DNA of 64,000 bases from Candidatus Nitrosopumilus limneticus (GTDB lineage Archaea > Thermoproteota > Nitrososphaeria > Nitrososphaerales > Nitrosopumilaceae): positions 124,001 through 188,000 of the forward strand of contig JAHCGZ010000003.1 in NCBI GenBank assembly GCA_022117465.1, read 5' to 3'. This document shows, piece after piece, positions 1 to 7,753 of this stretch; position 1 is the first letter of the stretch; each line of letters begins with the position of its first letter. The translations under genes were made by a program, and so were the position numbers. The notes beneath the pieces were generated by a model, which saw only the letters and a list, made by a program, of their open reading frames with translations, had not been told where the DNA came from and did not search any database.

Positions 1-32
1 CATCTTTATTTTTTACCATTACTAGTTCACTA

Positions 33-431
33 CTAATTATCTAAATTTTTGTCTTTTTTACTTTTTGACCACCATTCAAGATAATCATCATTCTTATCAT
101 CTCGTGTTCTTTCTTTTTGATTTAGTTTGAATTTAATATCAGAAATTTGTTCTCTTGATGCATATAACCCACATTTTTTACACATGAAATTTTTTGTATT
201 TTTATCCATTTCCATTGGGATTTCAATTTGATCGTATAATTTGTAAAGATCTTGTCTATCTCTGTCTTCTTCAGCAACTTCTTCTTCATATTTAATTAGA
301 ATTTTCTTTTTTGTTCTTGCTGTACATTCAGGACAATTAGGCACTAAAATTTGGATAAATTTTTTCCATAAAAGCGTTCGCACTTTCTTTATTTGTTCAT
401 ATTTTATCTGACACGCGGATTTTTTCATCAT
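33..431 (-). CDS. Small zinc-ribbon-like protein, function unknown
   Basis: A 132-residue, very charged protein of unknown function. It has two CxxC pairs, NCPEC near residue 33 and MCKKC near residue 84, about 50 residues apart, which is a plausible split zinc ribbon. The segment between the pairs and the C-terminal tail are rich in Lys, Glu and Asp. There is no signal peptide or membrane segment, so it is probably cytosolic. The first codons (Met-Met-Lys-Lys) lie inside a GC-rich inverted repeat at 406-473, so a downstream start is possible. It lies downstream of the glycosyltransferase on the same strand, with a 66-base gap. I do not recognise the family. A nucleic-acid-binding role would be a guess from the zinc motif alone. 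Confidence 0.6.
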   Translation of the reverse strand: MMKKSACQIKYEQIKKVRTLLWKKFIQILVPNCPECTARTKKKILIKYEEEVAEEDRDRQDLYKLYDQIEIPMEMDKNTKNFMCKKCGLYASREQISDIKFKLNQKERTRDDKNDDYLEWWSKSKKDKNLDN

Positions 432-473
432 CCCTTGCGGTCCGTTCGCCCATCGAAATCCCGCGTGCCAGAT
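406..473. repeat. GC-rich imperfect inverted repeat (hairpin)
   Basis: The left arm 406-422 and right arm 456-473 are complementary over about 17 positions with one mismatch, which would be a G-U pair in one RNA strand, and one bulged base. The 33-base loop (423-455) is itself GC-rich in this AT-rich region. The hairpin covers the 5' end of the 132-residue ORF and the gap to the glycosyltransferase gene. It could be a leader structure, a terminator-like element of the upstream gene or the remains of a mobile element; the sequence does not decide. Confidence 0.5.
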
Positions 474-497
474 GACAAAATTCCTAAAAATAACGTA

Positions 498-1733
498 TTA
501 TCTCTTTTCTTCTAATATTTCAGATGCAATTTTTGCTGAATTCTCAGCACCATTAGGAACAAAATTCCTTGAAAATTCCTTTAAATTATCTTCAAAATCG
601 TCATAATTTTCTTTAATTTTTGAAATTGCTTTTACTACATGTTTAGTTTTGATCGCTAAAATTCCTAGATTTTTCTCTTCAGCCCATTTAATATTATTGG
701 TATGTTCATCATATATTGGAATTCCAATTATTGGTTTTGATTTTCCACCCATAATTTCACCCATTACGGTGTGTGAACCATTAACAACTGCATATTTAGA
801 TAAATTCAAAATTGTATCTTTTTCCTGTTCTGATAGAAATCCAATATCAATTTGTATCCAATCAATCTTTTTTTCTAATGCATCTAAAATTGAATATTTT
901 TTACCATCTATACCTAATACTGAATCAATACTTGATTCATTTCTTGCATGCGAGATAATTCTTTTCTCATTTCTCATTTCATTTTGTTGAAATACTTCTT
1001 CATATCTTTGTCCAGTTGCATCATTTGTAGATTTATTTCCTGTTCTCATCCAATATCCAAAATTATTATTTTTAACTAATTTTTCTAGATCTGTTGTCGG
1101 TGAATTTTGAATGATTTTATTACTTGAAAAATGACCAACATAAATAACTTTATGTTCAGATTCTTTTGTAAAATTTAGATTAAATTCACACATAGTATAT
1201 GGGGGAGGAGAATCCGCAACAAGAATTTTTGTTGCTTTATTAATTTGTTTTGCGATAAAAATTAATGATGGATAAAGATATGATCTTGAATTATATAATT
1301 TTGGTCTAAATTGATTTGTAACAAATAAACTTGGAATATTTCTATTATTTGCTAAAATATTTGATCCCATGTCTCCATCATTTATTACTAAATCGAATTT
1401 TTCTTTATTGTAAAGTTTTCTCTCTTCTCTCAAATAATTAATAATTTGTTTTATGAGTGATGGATTATTTGCAATTGGTAATAATATGTTAATTAATGAT
1501 TTTGAAATACTAGGTCCAAATTTTCCATCAATTGGTGTAGGCATTAGAATTTCATGAATTTTTTCTTTTTTATTAGGAAATTTTTTTAATAATTTTTCAT
1601 ATACATGATCTTTGCTTGAGAAATGAACATCTAATTCATCTTTTATTTCAATTGATAATGCATCATTTAATCTCATCATTCTAGAATAATGACCACTTCC
1701 CCATGGATAGATGAATTCTCCTATTTTGAGCAC
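498..1733 (-). CDS. Glycosyltransferase, GT-B fold (MurG/UDP-glycosyltransferase-like)
   Basis: A 411-residue protein resembling the family-28-like glycosyltransferases that move a sugar from a nucleotide-sugar donor. The N-terminus has the GT-B signature 'GSGHYSRMMRL' at about residues 13-23, a Gly-rich loop followed by a helix. The C-terminal half has a donor-site-like stretch, 'GSHTVMGEIMGGKSKPIIGIP', near residue 318, where a Gly-rich turn and Glu normally contact the nucleotide. No membrane helix is seen. The acceptor cannot be read from sequence; other envelope-sugar genes lie elsewhere in the window (38962, 39912, 61833). The middle region, about residues 200-290, is less conserved in appearance. 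Confidence 0.7.
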   Translation of the reverse strand: MLKIGEFIYPWGSGHYSRMMRLNDALSIEIKDELDVHFSSKDHVYEKLLKKFPNKKEKIHEILMPTPIDGKFGPSISKSLINILLPIANNPSLIKQIINYLREERKLYNKEKFDLVINDGDMGSNILANNRNIPSLFVTNQFRPKLYNSRSYLYPSLIFIAKQINKATKILVADSPPPYTMCEFNLNFTKESEHKVIYVGHFSSNKIIQNSPTTDLEKLVKNNNFGYWMRTGNKSTNDATGQRYEEVFQQNEMRNEKRIISHARNESSIDSVLGIDGKKYSILDALEKKIDWIQIDIGFLSEQEKDTILNLSKYAVVNGSHTVMGEIMGGKSKPIIGIPIYDEHTNNIKWAEEKNLGILAIKTKHVVKAISKIKENYDDFEDNLKEFSRNFVPNGAENSAKIASEILEEKR

Positions 1734-1763
1734 AATTTTTTATTAAATATGGTGTTTAAATTT

Positions 1764-2879
1764 TCAATGATTTTCATTTAATGAGTCTAAAATATCATGA
1801 ACATTATTTACTCCTAATTTAACAACAATTTCTTGTTTTGTTTTGAGAGCAGATTCTACAACAGTTTTAGAAAATTTAGGTACATCATTCAAAGTAATAT
1901 TGATCATTTTTTCTAATTTTTTGATATTTCGTTCCAATCCTATTTCTTTTGCTTCTCTAAATAGTTCATTATCTACACCCGTTAACGGAATAATTGGAAT
2001 TTTATTTTTATTAAATACGTGATTTAATGCATTATCAATAAAATTTGCAGGAAAAATCAGTGGTGATAAAGATAAGGATATTTTTTTGTTTGAATGGTTT
2101 AACATAATTTCTATTATTGAATTTACATAAATTAAGTAATTTTTTGTTCCATTTGATTTTATTTTTAAATAATAAAACTCTAATCCAATTTTTTCTTGTG
2201 CCAGTCTTGGAATTATCTGATTAATGATTTTAGCTAAATTCATTAATTCAGATTTTTGTCTATAACAAACTATGATTTTTGTATCATAACCTTGTTTAAT
2301 TGTTTCATAACATGATACTGCAGAAATTTCATCATAAATTGCACAAATTATTTGTTGATTCTGTGATTGATATGGAATTCCACCTTTACCCTCATCTGAA
2401 AAAATACAAATGTATGCATTATTCTTTGTCAAGTATGTATAAAGTAATTTATCAAAATTTTCATCAGTTCCAGGATGAGCCCCTAAATTAGATTTTTTTT
2501 CTATTATGTTAGATGTTGCAGCTATTTCTACATCCTTAGTTACAAATCCTTTTGATATTCCTTCTACTTTCACTAAAAATTTTTCGCCTTTTAAGAGTAA
2601 ATTACCTCCAATTGCTGTAATTTCTGAAATAATATTTTGAAAATCATTGTTTACTTTTCTTGCAATCGCAATTTTTTCAATACCAAAAAGTAAATTGATA
2701 GATGATGATGCAAATACAGGATCATTTGCATCAACTAAAATAATGTCCCCATCACGTTTTACAGAATTATATTTTTGATTTTTTATTTTAAGAATTTTCT
2801 TAATGTTTTTTATTAATTGAGGAATTTTATTTTTAGAAAATATACTTGGAAAAACTACCACATATGATATTTCATTCAT
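1764..2879 (-). CDS. THUMP-domain ThiI-like protein with degenerate PP-loop domain
   Basis: It resembles ThiI, the tRNA 4-thiouridine/thiazole sulfur-transfer enzyme: an N-terminal domain, a THUMP RNA-binding domain at about residues 65-165, then a region matching the ATP-pyrophosphatase domain. The context around the PP-loop is recognisable ('GKGGIPYQ' before it, 'IIPLTGVDNE' near the end), but the SGGxDS nucleotide-binding motif is replaced by AIYDEIS at about residues 180-186. ATP pyrophosphatase activity is therefore unlikely; an RNA-binding or scaffold role is inferred. There is no rhodanese domain. I chose Met at 2879 because the open frame up to 2936 would run into the promoter space of the divergent cysH and gives an atypical leader. 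Confidence 0.65.
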   Translation of the reverse strand: MNEISYVVVFPSIFSKNKIPQLIKNIKKILKIKNQKYNSVKRDGDIILVDANDPVFASSSINLLFGIEKIAIARKVNNDFQNIISEITAIGGNLLLKGEKFLVKVEGISKGFVTKDVEIAATSNIIEKKSNLGAHPGTDENFDKLLYTYLTKNNAYICIFSDEGKGGIPYQSQNQQIICAIYDEISAVSCYETIKQGYDTKIIVCYRQKSELMNLAKIINQIIPRLAQEKIGLEFYYLKIKSNGTKNYLIYVNSIIEIMLNHSNKKISLSLSPLIFPANFIDNALNHVFNKNKIPIIPLTGVDNELFREAKEIGLERNIKKLEKMINITLNDVPKFSKTVVESALKTKQEIVVKLGVNNVHDILDSLNENH

Positions 2880-2963
2880 CTTTTCTCTTTTCAATTCTAC
2901 TTGTTTATAATTTAGCATAAATTTTTGGGTAATCAATATAAAAGAAATATTTTAAATGAATAT

Positions 2964-3679
2964 GTGACAAGATTTACTCAAGAACAAGTAGACCAGCTTA
3001 ATTCTACAATTAAAACAACTGAAGAAGCTTTGCAATGGGTGTCCGATAATTTACACCCCAAAGTTGCAAAAGCGTCAAGTTTTGGTGCAGAAGATGCAGT
3101 TGTAATGGATATTATGTTAAAAATTAACCCTAATTTTCGATTTTTTACTCTTGATACTGGTAGACTTCCACAAGAAACTTATGATATCATGGATATTGTT
3201 AGAAAAAATATAATATTTCAATTCAAGTTCTATTTCCTGATACAAACGAAGTTGAAGAAATGGTAAAAGAAAAAGGAATGAATCTTTTTTATGAAAGTGT
3301 AGATAATCGAAAACTTTGTTGTGAAATTCGTAAGGTCCATCCTATGAATAAAATGTTGAATACTTTGGATGGTTGGATAACAGGATTGAGACGTGATCAA
3401 ACTAAAAATCGTGAAGATGTTACAATTTTTCAGTTAGATAACGGACATGGCGGAATTTTAAAAATTAATCCAATAATTAATTGGACATGGGAACTAATTC
3501 AAGAATATATTAAAAAAAATAATTTACCATACAATAGTCTTCTTGACAAAGGTTTTCCAAGTATTGGTTGTGAACCTTGTACTAGAGCAATAAAGCCTGA
3601 TGAGGATATTCGTGCAGGGAGATGGTGGTGGGAAAAAGATGGTAACAAAGAATGTGGCCTTCATATAGAGCATAAATAA
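2964..3679 (+). CDS. cysH: APS/PAPS reductase CysH, frameshifted in this sequence
   Basis: Reduces adenylyl sulfate to sulfite in sulfate assimilation. The first part has the nucleotide-binding motif 'SFGAEDAVV' and '[14 protein letters not shown]'; the second has 'GLRRDQT', 'KLCC', 'GCEPC' and a C-terminal 'ECGLH'. The CC plus CxxC pattern is the 4Fe-4S site typical of APS reductases, and ECGLH holds the catalytic Cys. The frame breaks at the A6 run 3203-3208; one added A restores a continuous reading ('[17 protein letters not shown]'). I took GTG 2964 as start; an in-frame TTG at 2925 is possible. The gene ends 10 bases before sat, so the two are probably one operon. Confidence 0.85.
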
Positions 3680-3689
3680 AATATTAAAC

Positions 3690-4832
3690 ATGTTAGAAAA
3701 TAATTCAATTAAAGCACATGGTGGAGTGTTAGTTAACAGAATCACTAAAATTGATTCTACAGGATTATTTTCAATCAATATTACTGAAGATTTAGCCAAT
3801 GATGTAGAAAATATCGCAGATGGTATTTTTAGTCCTTTAGAAGGATTTTTGGGGAAACAAGACTTTGAAAGTGTTGTATCACGTGGAAGATTAGCCAATG
3901 ATTTAGCATGGACTATTCCAATCGTGCTTGATGTAGATAAAGAAACTGCTTTTAAAATGAAGGATGCACAAGATGTTTTATTAAAAAATCCAGACGGTAT
4001 TGGAATTGCAGTATTACACGTTAATGAAATATTTGCTTTTGATAAAGAGAAAACCGCCCAAGGAGTTTATGGTAGTACTGATTTATCACATCCTGGTGTA
4101 GCATATACAATTTCAATGAAAGATTTCTTGGTTGGTGGAAAAATTGATTTTATTCAAAGACCTAATGATACCGAAATTAGAAATAATAGATTAACACCAA
4201 CTCAAACACGAGAATCTTTTGCAAAAGCTGGTTGGAAAACAATTTGTGCATTTCAAACTAGGAATCCACCACATGTAGCACATGAAATGCTACAAAAGAC
4301 ATCAATAACAACTCGAGATGGTGTATTTGTTAATCCTGTAATAGGTATGAAAAAATCTGGTGATTTTGTAGATGAAGTGATTGTAAAAAGTTATGAAATT
4401 ATGATAAAATTATACTATCCTGAAAATAGATGCAAACTTGGAACATTACATACACAAATGAAGTATGCCGGTCCAAAAGAAGCAATACATCATGCAATTA
4501 TAAGACAAAATTATGGTTGTACTCATATCATTATAGGACGTGATCATGCAGGTGTTGGAAAATTTTATGATCCAATGGCAGCACAAAAAATCTTTGATAT
4601 TTATCCAGAGTTAGAAATCTCTCCAGTATTTTTTCCAGCATTCTTTTACTGTAGAAAATGTCTAACCTACACAACTCCAAAAGCATGCCCGCATGATGAA
4701 GATGTAAAAGAGCAAATCAGTGGAACTGCATTGAGAGAAATGATTCAAAATGGGCAAGCACCATCTAAATTTATTTTAAGACCTGAAGTGGCACAAGTAA
4801 TTTTAGATCATCCAAAACCTTTTGTTGATTAG
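3690..4832 (+). CDS. sat: Sulfate adenylyltransferase (ATP sulfurylase)
   Basis: Makes adenylyl sulfate (APS) from ATP and sulfate, the first step of sulfate assimilation. At 380 residues it has the normal length of the monofunctional enzyme. Visible motifs are '[12 protein letters not shown]' near residue 187 (the QTRNPxH ATP/sulfate site) and 'GRDHAGVG' near residue 284 (the GRDHAG motif). A Cys/His cluster, '[17 protein letters not shown]' near residue 320, is the zinc site found in many prokaryotic homologues. There is no APS kinase domain, which agrees with an upstream CysH of the APS-reducing type. It follows cysH by 10 bases and is probably co-transcribed. Confidence 0.95.
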   Translation: MLENNSIKAHGGVLVNRITKIDSTGLFSINITEDLANDVENIADGIFSPLEGFLGKQDFESVVSRGRLANDLAWTIPIVLDVDKETAFKMKDAQDVLLKNPDGIGIAVLHVNEIFAFDKEKTAQGVYGSTDLSHPGVAYTISMKDFLVGGKIDFIQRPNDTEIRNNRLTPTQTRESFAKAGWKTICAFQTRNPPHVAHEMLQKTSITTRDGVFVNPVIGMKKSGDFVDEVIVKSYEIMIKLYYPENRCKLGTLHTQMKYAGPKEAIHHAIIRQNYGCTHIIIGRDHAGVGKFYDPMAAQKIFDIYPELEISPVFFPAFFYCRKCLTYTTPKACPHDEDVKEQISGTALREMIQNGQAPSKFILRPEVAQVILDHPKPFVD

Positions 4833-4862
4833 ATATTTATTCAAATTAATTTAGATTATTTT

Positions 4863-5525
4863 ATGAAGTATATTATTTCAACAATTTTATTTCTTGGATT
4901 TTTAATTACTCCTGCATTTGCCCAAGAAGTTAATCCCTCTTTAATTATTGAAACTATGGAAATTTCTGCTGAAAAATTCAATACTGTAATGCGAAATGCA
5001 CCAATAATCCCTTTAGATAATCTTCATAGTATTAGTTGGCAAGTTACTATTGACAATAATTTACTTTATGCAAATCCAAATGGAAATGCCGTTTTTAGAA
5101 TTTATGATAAAGACGATATTAAATTTATTGAAGTTGGTATGGGTCCACAACCTGAAAATAAATTTTGGGTTGCAGTACAAACTCCTGATGAAGGATACAT
5201 TGTTGTTCACAAGGATTTAGATAGAGGATGGTACCCTCAAGCAAAATCTATAGTTTCATTTACAGATAGAGCAGGATTAACTGTCAATAACGGAGCAAGA
5301 ATAGTTGTAACTAATTTAGATATTGAAAAATTTGAAATTGAATCATACTCAGTACATGGAATGGAAGGTAGTACTGATCCGCCTGCAATAAATTCTGGAG
5401 TTATAATTGTAGAAATACTATCAGGTGATCCTGGAAAGAATTTGTTTGCATTTTTCCCATTTTATGTTGCAATAGGAATTGGAATTATAGGTGCAACATT
5501 ATATTTTACTAAGAAGCGTTCTTAG
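4863..5525 (+). CDS. Exported, C-terminally membrane-anchored protein, unknown function
   Basis: A 220-residue protein with a clear signal peptide (residues 1-20, hydrophobic core then 'PAFAQE', a likely cleavage site after AFA). A beta-rich extracellular domain of about 170 residues follows, then one transmembrane helix at about 195-215 ending in 'FTKKRS', which leaves a basic tail in the cytoplasm. This is the usual layout of thaumarchaeal cell-surface proteins. There are no cysteines or metal motifs to suggest a cofactor. It lies 30 bases after sat on the same strand, but a link with sulfur metabolism is not supported by the sequence. Its last 17 bases overlap the convergent endonuclease III gene. 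Confidence 0.7.
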   Translation: MKYIISTILFLGFLITPAFAQEVNPSLIIETMEISAEKFNTVMRNAPIIPLDNLHSISWQVTIDNNLLYANPNGNAVFRIYDKDDIKFIEVGMGPQPENKFWVAVQTPDEGYIVVHKDLDRGWYPQAKSIVSFTDRAGLTVNNGARIVVTNLDIEKFEIESYSVHGMEGSTDPPAINSGVIIVEILSGDPGKNLFAFFPFYVAIGIGIIGATLYFTKKRS

Positions 5526-6165
5526 TTTTATAATATTTACAACTTTTTTTAATTTTACAAATGTCACACATTGGAGAAATCGGTTTACAAATATTTTGAC
5601 CATACATTACAAATGTATCGTTAATATCAATCCAAAATTTTTTGTCTATTTTTTTCATTAACTCTTGTTCTGTTTCTTCAGGATTCTTTGTATCGACTAA
5701 ACCTAATCTATTTGAAATTCTATGAACATGAATATCTACTGGTATTGCTGGTTTTTCAAATGCATAGACTAAAACACAATTAGCAGTTTTTCTTCCAACA
5801 CCTGGTAATTGTACTAGTGTATCAAGATCCTCAGGAACCTTATCCTTGTATTTTTTATGAATTATTTTAGCAACTTCTATAATTCTTTTAGACTTTACGT
5901 GAAAAAATCCAATTGATTTAATTATTTTTTCGACATCCTTGATTTTTGCATTTGCAAGATCCTTTGGATTTTTGTATTTTACAAATAATGCTTTTACAAC
6001 TTTTGTAGTTGTTTCATCTTTAGTTCTTGCAGAAAGTATTGTTCCAATTAAAATACTAAATGGACCTGTTTCAGCATTATGCAGATCTCTTAATGCTGTA
6101 ATTCTTGGTGGTTTTACAGCATTCATAGTATCTTTCATACCAGAAAGTATTTTTTCCATTTTCAA
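5509..6165 (-). CDS. nth: Endonuclease III (DNA glycosylase/AP lyase)
   Basis: A base-excision repair enzyme that removes oxidised pyrimidines and cuts the resulting abasic site. Its 218 residues match the family length. The helix-hairpin-helix 'LPGVGRKTANCVL' near residue 115 carries the catalytic Lys, and 'VDIHVHRISNRLG' near residue 139 carries the conserved Asp. The C-terminus has the 4Fe-4S loop C-x6-C-x2-C-x5-C ('CKPISPMCDICKIKKSC'). It is convergent with the exported protein gene, with a 17-base overlap, and divergent from the aconitase-X pair with only 47 bases between starts. Confidence 0.95.
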   Translation of the reverse strand: MKMEKILSGMKDTMNAVKPPRITALRDLHNAETGPFSILIGTILSARTKDETTTKVVKALFVKYKNPKDLANAKIKDVEKIIKSIGFFHVKSKRIIEVAKIIHKKYKDKVPEDLDTLVQLPGVGRKTANCVLVYAFEKPAIPVDIHVHRISNRLGLVDTKNPEETEQELMKKIDKKFWIDINDTFVMYGQNICKPISPMCDICKIKKSCKYYKTKNAS

Positions 6166-6212
6166 CTGAAATCTACGTACAAGTATTATAACTGTAATAA
6201 TGATAATCTACC

Positions 6213-7367
6213 ATGGAATTAACTCGAGAGGAGGAATCTGCATTAAAAGGTGAACAAGGTGAAATTATGCAAATGGCATATAGAATTTTAGTTGCAACTG
6301 GTGAAGCAACAGATGCTGAAAAATTAATTCCCATTGAATGGGCTCATCTATCAGGTGTAAATTATAACACTATTGGTGATGCAGGGGAAGAATTTCTATC
6401 TACAATTAGTAAAAATGCTCGAGTTATAGTTAAAACTACTTTAAATCCAATGGGATTTGATATTGATAACGTATCTAACTACAATTTAGATGAAAATTTT
6501 ATTTCTAAACAACTATCAATTAGAAATTCTTATGTAACAATGGGAGTAATTCCATCATTTTCTTGTATCCCATATGAAATTTTTGATATTCCAAAAAACG
6601 GAACACAAGTTGCATTTGCAGAAAGTAATGCTGCAATTCATGCAAATTCTTATGATAATTTAAAAACAAACAAAGAAAGTGCGTTTAGTGCGTTAGCCAG
6701 TGCAATTGTCGGTAAAAGTCCTTACTCCTCATTACGTAAAGAAGATACACCAAATATTACAATTCGAATGAAAATCAAAAATCCAGATGAATTAACATAT
6801 GGGATGTTGGGATTTTATGCTGGAAAAATAGGTGACACGTCAGTAAATATTTCTGGTCTTGCAAAAATGGATCAAAGACAATGTAAAGCTATGTGTGGTG
6901 GAATGGGAACGTCTGGAACTTGTGCTAAATTTAATTTTGGTGAAGGTGATCCAAATATTGAAAAAATAGATTTTGATGAAAAAGAAATGTTAAAAGTTCA
7001 TGATGAATTAAATACTGCTGAAAAAGGGGATTTGATTACACTAGGAAGTCCTCAATTAGGTTTAGATGAAATTTCTGATCTCACTGCCAAGCTAAAAGGT
7101 CGTTCTTTTCAAAAAAGATGTATGGTTTTTTTACCAAGAACCGTAAAGGAACAGGCACAAAAAATCGGTTACATAACGGAACTTGAGCGTGCAGGGTGTG
7201 AAATTCTTTCTGATTGTTGTACATGTCTAACTCCATTGATATGTAAAGATGACATTGATGCAGTTACTACAAATAGTATCAAAGGTGCATTTTATCTTAA
7301 AAATTCTAATGGTATTGATGTAAATTTAAAATCGTTAAAAGAAATTATTGAAGATGAAACAAGATGA
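6213..7367 (+). CDS. Aconitase X catalytic subunit (phosphomevalonate dehydratase large subunit)
   Basis: The large subunit (DUF521/AcnX family) of an iron-sulfur dehydratase. In archaea the two-subunit enzyme dehydrates mevalonate 5-phosphate to trans-anhydromevalonate 5-phosphate in the modified mevalonate pathway, which feeds isoprenoid lipids. At 384 residues it has the family length. A Cys-rich loop 'QCKAMCGGMGTSGTCAKF' near residue 225 and 'DCCTCLTP' near residue 336 supply cluster ligands. The stop overlaps the small-subunit start by 4 bases (ATGA), so the two are translationally coupled. The substrate is inferred from archaeal homologues; some bacterial AcnX enzymes act on hydroxyproline derivatives instead. 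Confidence 0.9.
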   Translation: MELTREEESALKGEQGEIMQMAYRILVATGEATDAEKLIPIEWAHLSGVNYNTIGDAGEEFLSTISKNARVIVKTTLNPMGFDIDNVSNYNLDENFISKQLSIRNSYVTMGVIPSFSCIPYEIFDIPKNGTQVAFAESNAAIHANSYDNLKTNKESAFSALASAIVGKSPYSSLRKEDTPNITIRMKIKNPDELTYGMLGFYAGKIGDTSVNISGLAKMDQRQCKAMCGGMGTSGTCAKFNFGEGDPNIEKIDFDEKEMLKVHDELNTAEKGDLITLGSPQLGLDEISDLTAKLKGRSFQKRCMVFLPRTVKEQAQKIGYITELERAGCEILSDCCTCLTPLICKDDIDAVTTNSIKGAFYLKNSNGIDVNLKSLKEIIEDETR

Positions 7368-7753
7368 ATAAAATTTTAGTTGCAGGCAAAGTTGAAGGTA
7401 TTGTTTTAAAATCTAATGATCCAATTAATTTTTTAGGAACAGTTGATAAAAAAACTGGAATCATTACAGACAAGAATCACACTCTTTTTGAAAAATCAAT
7501 TAAAAATTCAATTTTAGTATTTCCATCTGGTGTTGGCAGTAGTGTCGGTGCATATACTATCTATTCTATAAAATCAAACAATACCGCACCTATTGCAATG
7601 ATTTGTAAAAAAGCAGATCTAACAGTTGCCACTGGATGTGCTTTGGCAAATATTCCATTAATTACTATTACAGATGAGCAATTTGAATCAATTAAAACTG
7701 GAATGAAAGTAATACTTGATACTGATACAACTACTCTAATTCATTATCAGTAG
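7364..7753 (+). CDS. Aconitase X swivel subunit (phosphomevalonate dehydratase small subunit)
   Basis: The small swivel-domain subunit (DUF126) that completes the aconitase-X active site. It has 129 residues, the usual size for the separate subunit. The conserved segment 'VFPSGVGSSVGAYTIY' near residue 47 contains the serine that corresponds to the substrate-binding Ser of aconitase swivel domains. A Cys-containing stretch 'TVATGCALANIP' lies near residue 87. The start overlaps the large-subunit stop by 4 bases, which suits a fixed 1:1 complex. The 3' end overlaps the convergent Rqc2-like gene by 23 bases. Confidence 0.9.
   Translation: MNKILVAGKVEGIVLKSNDPINFLGTVDKKTGIITDKNHTLFEKSIKNSILVFPSGVGSSVGAYTIYSIKSNNTAPIAMICKKADLTVATGCALANIPLITITDEQFESIKTGMKVILDTDTTTLIHYQ

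Noticed and set aside
1-32. Possible start of a further reverse-strand gene (ATG at 17-19)
   Set aside because: Only six codons are visible before the window edge, so no support is possible.
649-990. Forward ORF inside the glycosyltransferase gene
   Set aside because: It is an antisense shadow of a clearly coding reverse frame, with no family features.
2964-3679. Programmed frameshift in cysH
   Set aside because: No slippery heptamer plus downstream structure was recognised, and two other genes show the same kind of A-run break, which favours sequence error.
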